The notes beneath the pieces were generated by a model. It was not told the origin of the DNA. It saw nothing but the letters and a program-made list of their open reading frames with translations, and ran no database searches. A stretch of DNA of 64,000 bases from assembly GCF_004963255.1 (NCBI RefSeq), contig NZ_SUGA01000026.1, positions 1 through 64,000 on the forward strand, in the 5' to 3' direction. The position numbers and the translations under genes were made by a program. Each line of letters opens with the position of its first letter. The first letter of the stretch is position 1. Source of the stretch: Mesorhizobium sp. Its GTDB lineage: Bacteria; Pseudomonadota; Alphaproteobacteria; Rhizobiales; Rhizobiaceae. This document shows positions 49,096 to 57,269 of this stretch, piece after piece.

Positions 49096-49125
49096 TAGTA
49101 CCACTGTTGGGCTAAAATGGTACTA
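49096..49125 (-). promoter_or_regulatory. Operator of the RelE/ParE-type toxin-antitoxin pair
   Basis: The perfect inverted repeat TAGTACCA - 14 bases - TGGTACTA begins 8 bases upstream of the antitoxin start. The flanking CTGTTGGG and CCAGTGGG words extend the symmetry loosely. This is the place expected for antitoxin-toxin autorepression. Confidence 0.6.
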
Positions 49126-49175
49126 CCAGTGGGACCAATTCAACCCAGACGGCAATCCACCGGAATCCAGACAAC

Positions 49176-49197
49176 AAAAAGGCGGGCATTGCCCGCC
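49176..49197 (-). terminator. Rho-independent terminator on the minus strand
   Basis: Read on the minus strand, a 7-base-pair GGCGGGC stem with a 3-base loop is followed by TTTTT. It lies 219 bases after the cspA stop, so the cspA message seems to carry a long untranslated 3' region. It also separates cspA from the toxin-antitoxin pair downstream. Confidence 0.75.
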
Positions 49198-49415
49198 TTC
49201 CTATGCCGGTAGCCTGATCGGGAGCGTCCGGTCCGGGCTGGCAGCTATCTGCTGTTCCAGCTTGTCGGTCTTTCCGCTCCGGCGCGCTTATCGCGCGACC
49301 GTCAGTACATCCGTGACTTGCCGCGCGCCCCGAACCTTCGTCCGGCGCGCGCCTTACTTACTCGCATTTCGCGGCGCTTGGCGGTTAAGCCACGCTGCAA
49401 AATGCTTAAGCCAAA

Positions 49416-49628
49416 TCAGGCTGCCTTGCTCAGAGACCCAGCGGCGGACTTGCCGGTACGGCGGTCCTGCTCGATCTCGAAGTTGATTTTCTGGCCTTCA
49501 GCCAGGCTCGTCATGCCAGCGCGCTCGACAGCGGAGATGTGGACGAAAACGTCCGCGCCGCCATTGTCAGGCTGGATGAAGCCGTAGCCCTTGGTGGCGT
49601 TGAACCACTTGACCGTACCAGTTGCCAT
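49416..49628 (-). CDS. cspA: Cold-shock domain protein
   Basis: This 70-residue cold-shock protein has the RNA-binding motifs KGYGFIQP (13-20) and DVFVHISAV, with the N-terminus MATGTVKWFN. It acts as an RNA chaperone in the cytoplasm. The region before the start to about 49900 is free of genes and long enough for the structured 5' leader typical of cold-shock mRNAs. The terminator lies 219 bases after the stop, leaving an unusually long 3' untranslated region. Confidence 0.96.
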   Translation of the reverse strand: MATGTVKWFNATKGYGFIQPDNGGADVFVHISAVERAGMTSLAEGQKINFEIEQDRRTGKSAAGSLSKAA

Positions 49629-49907
49629 ATAGAATGCCCTTCACATTTGCTTTTGTTTGACCGGACAATGTCCGGCCGGCGGTATCGAAACTTTGGAGAT
49701 AGACGTCAGCAAACGCGAAGATCGCGGCCCGATCGATCGGCCAAATTCAATGCCTCGGATATAGGATAGTTTTTGCAAGAAAACAAGACGTTCGCTTGCG
49801 CGCTGCCGGCGTGCAGCCTCAGGCGTTTGGAAGCGGCGCACGGAAGTTTTGACACCGGTCACACGTTGTGGAGAGATGAAATGCTCGCCGTTCCAGGGAG
49901 GAGAACC

Positions 49908-50237
49908 ATGAAAGCCATTCTGCTTGCCGCCTGCTTCCTGCTGCTGGCCGCCGAGGCGCAGGCGGTGTCGCGCTATGATCCGACGCGCATGAGCTGCGAC
50001 CGGGTGCAGGCGACGATCGCCAGACAGGGCGCCGTCATTCTGCGCTATCAGTCGACGCGGGTGCCGGGGCTGCCGCTTTATGATCGCTATGTGCGCGACG
50101 AGCGCTTCTGCAACGCGGGCGAGGTGAGGTCGCGCGCCTATGTGCCGAGCGCCGATACCAGGTCCTGCATGGTCTATGTCTGCAAGCGGCCGGACTTCGA
50201 TCGGCGTTTCCGCCGCCGGTTCCTGCACAACGACTGA
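49908..50237 (+). CDS. Small secreted cysteine-containing protein, unknown
   Basis: This 109-residue protein starts at the ATG at 49908 behind a full GGGAGGAGA ribosome site. A signal peptide (MKAILLAACFLLLAAEAQA) is followed by about 90 mature residues with four cysteines (SCDRVQ, RFCNAG, SCMVYVCK), probably two disulfides, and a very basic tail (RRFRRRF). No family is recognised. It is divergent from cspA and convergent with the methyltransferase gene. Confidence 0.7.
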   Translation: MKAILLAACFLLLAAEAQAVSRYDPTRMSCDRVQATIARQGAVILRYQSTRVPGLPLYDRYVRDERFCNAGEVRSRAYVPSADTRSCMVYVCKRPDFDRRFRRRFLHND

Positions 50238-50265
50238 GAGCGGGTGAAGGGCCGGGTAGCGCCCT

Positions 50266-50835
50266 TCAGAACCCGAACGAGGCCTGCGCGGCCGGCGGCG
50301 GGCCGACGCGAACGCCTTCCATGGCCAGCATCTTTTCCTTGGTGGCCGAGCCGCCCGGCGCGGAGAAGCCGCCGATCTTGCCGCCGGCCGCCAGGATGCG
50401 GTGGCAGGGAATGACCAGCGGCACCGGATTGGCGCCGAGCGCTGCTCCTGTTTCGCGCGGAAGCCCGGCATGACCGGCACGCTTGGCCAGCTCGCCATAG
50501 GTGGTGGTCTCGCCAAAGCGGAGCTTGCGCGCTGCGTCATAGATGGCCAGGCGGAAATCGTCGACGCCTTCGAGGTCGACCGGCACGCCGGAGAAGTCGA
50601 CGTCCTCGCCGGCAGCGTAAGCCTTGATCGAGGCGATCAGCTCGACCACCCATTGCGGCTGGTCGGTTGAGCTCGAGACGCCTTGGTGACGAAACAGCCG
50701 GCGCTCGATCGCCTCGCGGCTGCGCTCGGGCAGGCAGAGCCGGATCAGGCCCTTCTCGCTCCAGGCGATGCCCATGAAGCCGATCACTGTTTCTAACACT
50801 GCGTGGCCGGCCGTGATCTCAGATGCGGGTTTCAT
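50266..50835 (-). CDS. ogt: Methylated-DNA-protein-cysteine S-methyltransferase
   Basis: This protein has 189 residues from the ATG at 50835. The acceptor motif VIPCHRILAAGG is intact with Cys144; RETGAALGANP precedes it, and the GFSAPGG turn follows. It takes alkyl groups from O6-alkylguanine in DNA in a one-time reaction. No Ada metal-binding or AraC-like domain is present, so it is the Ogt type. It is divergent from the transglycosylase gene. Confidence 0.93.
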   Translation of the reverse strand: MKPASEITAGHAVLETVIGFMGIAWSEKGLIRLCLPERSREAIERRLFRHQGVSSSTDQPQWVVELIASIKAYAAGEDVDFSGVPVDLEGVDDFRLAIYDAARKLRFGETTTYGELAKRAGHAGLPRETGAALGANPVPLVIPCHRILAAGGKIGGFSAPGGSATKEKMLAMEGVRVGPPPAAQASFGF

Positions 50836-50946
50836 GGCGTTTTCCTTCGGCAAAACAGTGAAATACGAGTACATATCCAGAACAATATGGCATTTCCACC
50901 CTGTTCCCGCCACCCGAAAACCGCCTGGTGGCCCCGATTGCCGGGT

Positions 50947-52017
50947 GTGAATCGCTGGTGTAAGGACTCCTTAACGACAGACAAACCGGACCCTCACGGC
51001 TTGCCAGCTAAAATCATATTCACCGCGATCGGCGTGCTCGTTGCTGCTGCTAGTCTGGGCGGCTGCACCTCGACCTCGCAAATGAAGGCCGCGCCCGCGC
51101 TTGCGGAAGCCTCGACGCCTGCCGTCGCGGACGACACGCCGACGGTCGCGCTGCCCGAAACGGTGGCCGTATTGCCGGAGCCTTCCGGCCTCGCGCAGGT
51201 GCAGACCGCCGCGCTTACCGGGGATGCCGTTGCCATGGCGACCGCGCCCGGCGCGCCGGCCACGCCTGGCGCGCTCGCGACGCAAAGCGCGCTTGCGACG
51301 CAAGGCGCGCTGTTGCCGCCGCCTGTCCAGCCCGGCGCGGTGCTGGCTCAGCCCGCGGCCTTCGCCGGAGCGACGCCGATGGCGGGCAAGTTTCCGCCGC
51401 CGCCGGTGCTGACGGCCGGCGGCTCGCCGACTGGCCCAGGATCCATCAAGCAAGCGGCATCCATCAAGCAGGCGGCGGTCTATACGACCGCGGGAGTCGC
51501 CATGCCGGTCACCGGCCAGTCGGCGAAAATCGCCCCTATGCCCGGTGTCCAGCAGGTTGCTTACGTGGCGCCGGACAACCCCGCTCTGCTGGCGGCGCCC
51601 GGCCAGCCCGAGCAGCACGCCAGCGGCCCGCGCGGCGAGATCGAGCGGCTGATCGAGAAATATTCGGCGCTCTATGAAGTACCGGTCGAACTGGTGCGCC
51701 ATGTCGTCAACCGCGAGAGCACCTTCAACCCGAAAGCCTATAATCACGGCCATTGGGGACTGATGCAGATCAAGCACGCGACGGCGCGCGGCATGGGTTA
51801 TGACGGCCCGGCGACCGGCCTGTTCGACGCCGAGACCAATCTCAAATACGCCGTGAAATATCTGCGTGGCGCCTGGCTGGTCTCGGGCGGCAACGCCAAG
51901 CGCGCCGACACGCTCTACCAGACCGGCTATTATTACGACGCCAAGCGCAAGGGCCTGCTCGAGGCGGCGGGACTTGGCGCCGACCGCAAGCGGCATCGCC
52001 TGCCACCCGACGCCTGA
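50947..52017 (+). CDS. Lytic transglycosylase (SLT domain) lipoprotein
   Basis: This protein has about 356 residues from the GTG at 50947; a TTG at 51001 would place the hydrophobic segment first. The open frame extends further upstream without coding signs. A lipobox-like ASLGGC gives a lipid-attached Cys. Residues about 25-225 are Ala-Pro-rich and disordered, with TQ-ALA repeats. The C-terminal SLT domain has the catalytic Glu in NRESTFNPKAYN, GLMQIKHATARGMG and YLRGAWLVSGG. It cleaves peptidoglycan glycan strands. Confidence 0.85.
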   Translation: MNRWCKDSLTTDKPDPHGLPAKIIFTAIGVLVAAASLGGCTSTSQMKAAPALAEASTPAVADDTPTVALPETVAVLPEPSGLAQVQTAALTGDAVAMATAPGAPATPGALATQSALATQGALLPPPVQPGAVLAQPAAFAGATPMAGKFPPPPVLTAGGSPTGPGSIKQAASIKQAAVYTTAGVAMPVTGQSAKIAPMPGVQQVAYVAPDNPALLAAPGQPEQHASGPRGEIERLIEKYSALYEVPVELVRHVVNRESTFNPKAYNHGHWGLMQIKHATARGMGYDGPATGLFDAETNLKYAVKYLRGAWLVSGGNAKRADTLYQTGYYYDAKRKGLLEAAGLGADRKRHRLPPDA

Positions 52018-52051
52018 GCGGACGGTCCGCGCGGCGTTTCGAGACAGCGCC

Positions 52052-52549
52052 ATGCATGAGAACACGACGCCTCGTCCGCCGGCTCCCAACGACATCCGCC
52101 TGCGCAAGCTGCTCGACGATACGCTCGCCGCGCCGCATTGGCCGGAAGGCTTCGTCATGCGCGCTTTCGAACATCGTGACGCGCAGGCTTTGCACGCGCT
52201 GCTGGAAGAGGTGTTCGACGACGGCGCCGACGGGCCGTTCGACGATTGGTGGCCGCGCATTGCCGGCGACGCCGAGTTCGATCCCGCTCTCTGTTTCCTC
52301 GTCATCGACGGCAAGGGGCTGCTTGCGGGCGCGGCGCTGTGCTGGACATCCGGTTTCGTCAAGGACCTCGCCGTCCATCCGGAGTCCAGAAGGCAGGGTA
52401 TCGGCGAGGCGCTGATGCGGCACGTGTTCCTTATTTTTCGCGAGCGCGGGGCGACGCATGTCGATCTCAAGACGAACACGGTGAAGAACACCGCGGCCTT
52501 GAGGCTCTATGAGCGGCTCGGCATGATCCCGGTCGACTGGGAAGGTTAA
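52052..52549 (+). CDS. GNAT family N-acetyltransferase
   Basis: This 165-residue protein starts at the ATG at 52052. The acetyl-CoA motif A is VKDLAVHPESRRQGIGEALMRHV, with the Arg/Gln-x-x-Gly-x-Gly loop, followed by NTAALRLYERLGM. It transfers an acetyl group from acetyl-CoA to an unknown amine. It lies 34 bases after the transglycosylase stop on the same strand and could share its transcript; no functional link is evident. Confidence 0.88.
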   Translation: MHENTTPRPPAPNDIRLRKLLDDTLAAPHWPEGFVMRAFEHRDAQALHALLEEVFDDGADGPFDDWWPRIAGDAEFDPALCFLVIDGKGLLAGAALCWTSGFVKDLAVHPESRRQGIGEALMRHVFLIFRERGATHVDLKTNTVKNTAALRLYERLGMIPVDWEG

Positions 52550-52563
52550 TAGCGTCCCGGCAT

Positions 52564-52579
52564 TGTGAACTCCTTCACA
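52564..52579 (+). promoter_or_regulatory. CRP-like palindrome upstream of the sugar importer
   Basis: TGTGA-6-TCACA, a perfect match to the Escherichia coli CRP half-sites, lies in the 374-base gap before the importer genes. It extends to TGTGAA-CTCC-TTCACA. A CTGACG (52583-52588) downstream could be the -35 box. Rhizobial CRP-family proteins can have similar targets, so the binder is uncertain. Confidence 0.5.
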
Positions 52580-52923
52580 TAGGCTGACGTTAGGGCATGC
52601 TAATTCGTCGTCGTGCCGGGCGGCCGATCGGCGGATCGACGCTGGCAAGGCGTCGGAGGGGGCTGTGCCGGCATGCGTCAGCCACTCCCAGACGGGCTCC
52701 GGGGCGGGGGTTTCGGAGCCCGTCCGCTTTCGTGAAGCGGGTGAAGGGAAGCAGGACGCCGACGCGGTCAAGCTGACCGAGGCGGCTTCACCGACCTGCC
52801 GGACCGAACCGGCGCGCGTGAGCGCATGGAACCCTACGCGGCATCGCGCATTCATCGCAGGGGCCTTGATGAGCCGCGACGCCGAAATGGCGCCGCCGGC
52901 CGCTGAGGGAGGCCCGCAATCCC
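52580..52923 (+). promoter_or_regulatory. Structured leader of the sugar importer operon
   Basis: There is no gene here. An 11-base-pair hairpin (GACGGGCTCCG, 52691-52701, with 52714-52724) is followed at once by a second stem (CGCTT with AAGCG, 52725-52739). A larger pairing of GGTGAAG (from about 52740) with CTTCACC follows about 45 bases later. No known riboswitch consensus fits. It may be an attenuator or a structured 5' leader. Confidence 0.4.
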
Positions 52924-54186
52924 GTGAAATTTGTTCCCGCGTTCCTGGCGTTGGCTGCCGTCATCCTGCTGGGCGCTGTCCAGGCGCGAGCCGTGGAGCT
53001 GTCGATCGTGTCGGGCGACACCGGCAACGGCATCAAGGTGCTGCGCGAGATCCTCGACCTCTATGAGAAAAAGAGCGGCAACAAGGTCGGCATCGTCGTC
53101 ATCCCGCCCTCGACCACCGACCAGTTCGGCCAATACCGGCTCTGGCTTGCCGCCGGCAGCAGCGATATCGACGTCTACCAGACCGACGTCATCTGGGCGC
53201 CGCAGCTGGCCAGCCAGCTGGTCGACCTGACCGAGGCGACCAGGGATGTGGTGGCTAAGCATTTCCCATCGATCATCCAATCGCAGACGGTCAACGGCAG
53301 GCTGGTCGCGCTGCCGATCTTCACCGACGCGCCGGCGCTCTATTACCGCAAGGATCTGCTCGACAAATATGGCTTGAAGGTGCCGACAACCTGGCAGGAA
53401 TTGCAGGACACCGCGAAGCGCGTCATGGACAGGGAGCGGGCGGCCGGCAACAAGGACCTCTGGGGCTATGTCTTCCAGGGCAATGCCTATGAGGGGCTGA
53501 CCTGCAACGCGCTCGAATGGGTGATGTCGAATGGCGGCGGCGGGATCATCGAGCCGGACGGCCGCATCTCCATCAACAATCCGAAGGCGGCCGCGGCGCT
53601 CGAGAGGGTCAAGGGCTGGATCGGCACCATCGCGCCGCCGGGCGCGCTCGCCTATCAGGAGGAGGAAACGCGGGGCGTCTGGCAGACCGGCAATGCGGTC
53701 TTCATGCGCAACTGGCCATATGCCTATGCGCTCGGCAACAGCGAGAATTCGCCGATCAAGGGCAAGTTCGACGTGGCGCCGCTGCCGGCCGGCGAAGGCG
53801 GGCATCCGGTCGCGACGCTGGGCGGCTGGAACCTTGCCGTGTCCAAATATTCGAAACATCCGGATGCCGCGATCGATCTGGTCAAGTTCATCGCGTCGCC
53901 CGAGATGCAGAAATACCGGACGCTGAAGACGTCCAACCTGCCGACCATCGCGGCGCTCTATGACGACCCCGACATCGCCAGGCAGCAGCCGATCGTGCCG
54001 CGCTGGAAAGAGATCTTCCTCAACGCGCAGCCGCGTCCCTCGGCGACCGCCAGGATCAAATACAACGAGGCATCGAGCCAGTTCTGGACCGCCGTCCACA
54101 ACACGATCTCCGGGAACGGCACCGCCGCCGACAATCTGGCCGATATCGAGGCGCGGCTGACCAGGCTGAAGGGCAAGGGCTGGTGA
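52924..54186 (+). CDS. Sugar ABC transporter substrate-binding protein (ThuE-like)
   Basis: This 420-residue family 1 binding protein has a GTG start, GGGAGG 12 bases upstream, and a signal peptide ending VQARA near residue 22. VELSIVSGDTGNGIKVLREI, DVYQTDVIWAPQLASQ and LGGWNLAVSKYSKHPDAAIDLVKF are typical of trehalose-, maltose- or sucrose-type periplasmic receptors. The order binding protein, permease, permease matches thuEFG of Sinorhizobium, but the sugar is not provable here. It overlaps the next gene by 4 bases. Confidence 0.88.
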   Translation: MKFVPAFLALAAVILLGAVQARAVELSIVSGDTGNGIKVLREILDLYEKKSGNKVGIVVIPPSTTDQFGQYRLWLAAGSSDIDVYQTDVIWAPQLASQLVDLTEATRDVVAKHFPSIIQSQTVNGRLVALPIFTDAPALYYRKDLLDKYGLKVPTTWQELQDTAKRVMDRERAAGNKDLWGYVFQGNAYEGLTCNALEWVMSNGGGGIIEPDGRISINNPKAAAALERVKGWIGTIAPPGALAYQEEETRGVWQTGNAVFMRNWPYAYALGNSENSPIKGKFDVAPLPAGEGGHPVATLGGWNLAVSKYSKHPDAAIDLVKFIASPEMQKYRTLKTSNLPTIAALYDDPDIARQQPIVPRWKEIFLNAQPRPSATARIKYNEASSQFWTAVHNTISGNGTAADNLADIEARLTRLKGKGW

Positions 54187-55124
54187 GCGCGGCACGGCGA
54201 TCGCCGCTGATGCGCCGGCGCGTGCGCACGGCTTGGCTGTTTTTGGCGCCGATGCTCTTCGTGCTCGCCATCGTCGCCGGCTGGCCGTTCCTGCGCACGG
54301 TCTATTACGGCTTCACCGATGCGTCGCTGGCCGATCTCGACGCGCGGCAATGGGTGGGCTTCGACAATTATTTCTCGGTGCTCACCCTGCCGAGCGGCCG
54401 GGTCCTCTATGACGGGCTGCTGGTCGATCCGGTCTGGTGGCGGGCGGTGTGGAACACGGTGCGCTTCGCCGTGGTTTCGGTGGCCTGCGAGACGGCGCTC
54501 GGCATGATCGTCGCACTGGCGCTCAACGCCGAATTCAAGGGGCGCGGCATCGTGCGCGCCGCGATCCTCGTCCCCTGGGCGATCCCGACCATCGTCTCGG
54601 CCAAGATGTGGCAGTGGATGCTCAACGATCAGTTCGGCATCATCAATGTCGTGCTGCTCAATCTCGGCCTGATCGACAGCAAGATCGCCTGGACCGCCAG
54701 CGCCGACACCGCGATGGTCGCGGTGCTGATCGTCGATATCTGGAAGTCGACGCCGTTCATGGCGCTGCTGATCCTGGCGGCGCTGCAGATGCTGCCGCGC
54801 GAGATCCTGGAAGTGGCGAAGCTCGACGGCGCCAACCCCTGGCAGATCTTCTGGCGCGTGACCCTGCCGCTGATCCGCCCGGCGGTGATGGTGGCGGTGA
54901 TTTTTCGCGCGCTCGATGCGCTGCGCATCTTCGACCTGATCTATGTGCTGACGCCCAACAACGTCCAGACCAAGTCGATGTCGATCTTCGCGCGCGAGAA
55001 CCTGTTCGAGTTCGACAAGTTCGCCTATGGCTCGGCCGCCTCGACGCTGCTGTTCCTGATCATCGGCCTGCTCACCATCGCCTATATCCGGCTTGGACGG
55101 CTGAGTTTCGAGGGAGGGCGCTGA
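54183..55124 (+). CDS. Sugar ABC transporter permease 1 (MalF type)
   Basis: This 313-residue inner-membrane protein has six hydrophobic helices and the EAA-loop EVAKLDGANPWQIFWRVTLPLIRP, which docks to the ATPase. The GTG start overlaps the binding-protein stop by 4 bases. It pairs with the second permease encoded directly after it. The periplasmic loop between helices 1 and 2 is extended (VGFDNYFSVLTLPSGRVLYDG), as in MalF-like subunits. Confidence 0.92.
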   Translation: MSAARRSPLMRRRVRTAWLFLAPMLFVLAIVAGWPFLRTVYYGFTDASLADLDARQWVGFDNYFSVLTLPSGRVLYDGLLVDPVWWRAVWNTVRFAVVSVACETALGMIVALALNAEFKGRGIVRAAILVPWAIPTIVSAKMWQWMLNDQFGIINVVLLNLGLIDSKIAWTASADTAMVAVLIVDIWKSTPFMALLILAALQMLPREILEVAKLDGANPWQIFWRVTLPLIRPAVMVAVIFRALDALRIFDLIYVLTPNNVQTKSMSIFARENLFEFDKFAYGSAASTLLFLIIGLLTIAYIRLGRLSFEGGR

Positions 55125-55125
55125 G

Positions 55126-55950
55126 GTGAAAATGCTGAAGCGCGCCGCCTTCTATCTGCTGCTGCTGGCGATCGTCTTGGTCGCGGTGTTTCCGTTCTAC
55201 TACGCCATCATCACCAGCCTGAAATCGGGGACCGAGCTGTTCCAGGCTAACCTTTGGCCGCATTCGTTCAGCCTCGCCAATTACCGCAACGTGCTGACGG
55301 AAGGTCCCTTCCTGCGCAATCTTTTCAATTCGCTGATCGTCTCCGGCGCGGTCGTGGCGGTCTCGCTGCTGCTCGGCGTCACCGCGGCCTATGCGCTGGC
55401 GCGGATCCGTTTCCGCGGGCGCTCGGCGCTGATGCTCGCCATCCTGTCGGTGTCGATGTTTCCGCAGGTCGCGGCATTGGCCGGGCTGTTCGAGATCGTC
55501 AGGGCGCTGCATCTCTACAATTCGCTGTTGGCACTCATCCTGTCCTACATGATCTTCACGCTGCCGTTCACGGTGTGGGTGCTCACCACCTTCGTGCGCG
55601 ACCTGCCGGTCGAGATCGAGGAGGCGGCGATCCTCGACGGCGCCGGGCCGTGGACCATCTTGACGCGCATCTTCCTGCCGCTGCTATGGCCGGCGCTCGC
55701 CACAACCGGGTTGCTCGCCTTTATCAGCGCCTGGAACGAGTTCCTGTTCGCGCTCACCTTCACCTCCACCAACACGCAGCGCACCGTGCCGGTGGCGATC
55801 GCGCTTCTCTCCGGCAATTCGCAATTCGAGATCCCCTGGGGCAACATCATGGCCGCCTCGGTGATTGTCACCGTGCCGCTGGTGGCGCTGGTGCTGATCT
55901 TCCAGCGCCGCATCGTCTCCGGCCTCACCGCCGGCGGGGTGAAGGGCTAG
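55126..55950 (+). CDS. Sugar ABC transporter permease 2 (MalG type)
   Basis: This 274-residue protein has six helices and the EAA-loop EEAAILDGAGPWTILTRIFLPLLWP. The start is the GTG at 55126, with an ATG two codons later as alternative. It lies one base after permease 1. No ATPase gene follows: the next gene is convergent and unrelated, so the importer must borrow an ATPase encoded elsewhere. Confidence 0.92.
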   Translation: MKMLKRAAFYLLLLAIVLVAVFPFYYAIITSLKSGTELFQANLWPHSFSLANYRNVLTEGPFLRNLFNSLIVSGAVVAVSLLLGVTAAYALARIRFRGRSALMLAILSVSMFPQVAALAGLFEIVRALHLYNSLLALILSYMIFTLPFTVWVLTTFVRDLPVEIEEAAILDGAGPWTILTRIFLPLLWPALATTGLLAFISAWNEFLFALTFTSTNTQRTVPVAIALLSGNSQFEIPWGNIMAASVIVTVPLVALVLIFQRRIVSGLTAGGVKG

Positions 55951-56285
55951 ATGTCGGGCGCGTTGCCAACCTTCTTCTTCATCTCCAGTGCCCAGGCGCG
56001 CCCTTCATCGCCGCCCCACAGCAGCCAGGCGATGTAGCCGGCCGATGGATTGTCTTCGTTGCCATAATTCCTGCCCTTCTTGTCGACCTCGTGGCGAGCG
56101 AAATAGCTGACCATGCGCCGGATGGTCGAGGGCGACAGGTTCCTGCGGTTCTTGAGCTCGGTGGCGCGGGCGACGCCGATCTCGGTGCCGCCGCGGCCGA
56201 ACTGCTGGCGCAGCCTGAGGCCCTTGGCGGCGTTGTCGGCAACGATCTGCGGGCAGCGCAGGTCGATCTCGTCGCTGTCGGTCAT
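55947..56285 (-). CDS. Small protein of unknown function
   Basis: This protein has 112 residues from the ATG at 56285, behind GGGGAG. It is mostly helical with conserved-looking blocks: CPQIVADNAAKGLRLRQQFG, LSPSTIRRMVSYFARHEVDK and SAGYIAWLLWGGDEGRAWA. I have the impression that such blocks occur at the ends of phage structural proteins, but I cannot place the family, and no other phage gene is near. Its stop overlaps the permease 2 stop in a convergent arrangement. Confidence 0.7.
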   Translation of the reverse strand: MTDSDEIDLRCPQIVADNAAKGLRLRQQFGRGGTEIGVARATELKNRRNLSPSTIRRMVSYFARHEVDKKGRNYGNEDNPSAGYIAWLLWGGDEGRAWALEMKKKVGNAPDI

Positions 56286-56438
56286 TTTTGCTCCCCGTTC
56301 CCGAGTGGTTCTAGCTGACGCGAAGCAATGCGGCAAAGCGGGGCTGGTTCCTGCATGCCCTTTCGACGGCCTTTTAAGCAACCCTGGCGCCAATCTCGCG
56401 TTGGGGAAGGCGGAGGGGCTGTTTTGGAGAGTTTTGAG

Positions 56439-56999
56439 ATGAAAACGCTGCTGCCCCTGGTCGCCGTCGCGCTTCTTGCCGGCGCGCCCGCCGCGTTCGC
56501 CCAATCAAACGACACCAACACAGACGCTGTGGGACCGATGGTGACCGACAACAAGGTCGATACCCAGACCTTCGTCACGACCGTGCCGAATGCCAATATG
56601 TTCGAGATCGAATCGAGCAAGCTGGCACAAGAGAAGTCGGCTTCGGCCGACGTCAAGGCTTTCGCCGCCGATATGATCAAGGACCACACCAAGGCCGGCG
56701 AGGACTTCAAGGCCGCGCTCAGCCAGGGCCAGACCACCGCGTCGATCAAGCCCGCTGGCCCGGCGCTGCAGCCTAAGGAGCAGCAGATGCTCGACGAATT
56801 GAAGGGCGTGAGCGGCAAGGATTTCGACGCCAAATACATCAAGATGCAGACCGACGCGCATAAGGAAGCCGTCGCGCTGTTTTCCACCTACGCCAATTCC
56901 GGCGACGACCCGGCGATGAAGGAATTCGCCAAGAAAACGCTGCCGGTGCTGAAGATGCACGAGAAGCACGTGAAGGACCTGGCGGTCGCGCATCAGTGA
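56439..56999 (+). CDS. Secreted DUF4142 protein
   Basis: This protein has 186 residues from the ATG at 56439. A signal peptide (MKTLLPLVAVALLAGAPAAFA) leads to a ferritin-like four-helix domain of the DUF4142 family, with MFEIESSKLAQEKSASADVKAFAADMIKDH and FDAKYIKMQTDAHKEAVALF. The acidic and His residues in those helices could bind metal. DUF4142 proteins are periplasmic or outer-membrane associated and of unknown role. A palindromic repeat follows 8 bases after the stop. Confidence 0.85.
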   Translation: MKTLLPLVAVALLAGAPAAFAQSNDTNTDAVGPMVTDNKVDTQTFVTTVPNANMFEIESSKLAQEKSASADVKAFAADMIKDHTKAGEDFKAALSQGQTTASIKPAGPALQPKEQQMLDELKGVSGKDFDAKYIKMQTDAHKEAVALFSTYANSGDDPAMKEFAKKTLPVLKMHEKHVKDLAVAHQ

Positions 57000-57006
57000 G
57001 GCTTTG

Positions 57007-57211
57007 CCTTCTCCCCCTGTGGGAGAAGGTGGATCGGCGCGCTAGCGCCGAGACGGATGAGGGGTGCTGGAAGGAACGAGACGACAGCCATTGCGCGCCT
57101 TCCGGCGTCGATGGGAAGGGTGCGTGTGAACGGACGTCTCACTCCGCTGGAACACCCCTCATCCGTCTCGGCGCTGCGCGCCGATCCACCTTCCCCCACA
57201 AGGGGGGAAGG
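57007..57211. repeat. Palindromic repeat, family A, full copy
   Basis: Two nearly identical inverted arms of about 60 bases (57007-57066 and 57153-57211) face each other across 86 unique bases. Each arm carries a C-rich/G-rich hairpin, then GGTGGATCGGCGCGC, GCGCCGAGACGGATGAGGGGTG. The arms could pair over their full length. A partial copy lies at window position 1-53. The element may end the DUF4142 transcript. Confidence 0.88.
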
Positions 57212-57269
57212 GAAGGCTGGCGTTCCCTCGCCGCCGCGATAAGCTCCTCCGCAAATCAGGAGGACCACC

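Noticed and set aside
52580..52923. Possible cobalamin or other known riboswitch before the sugar importer
   Set aside because: The leader is structured, but I could not find a B12 box or any other known aptamer consensus, and a sugar importer is not an expected B12 target.
57120..57250. Peptides such as PLVGEGGSARSAETDEG read from the family A repeat
   Set aside because: These open frames come from the palindrome in several frames and occur wherever the repeat occurs; they are not genes.
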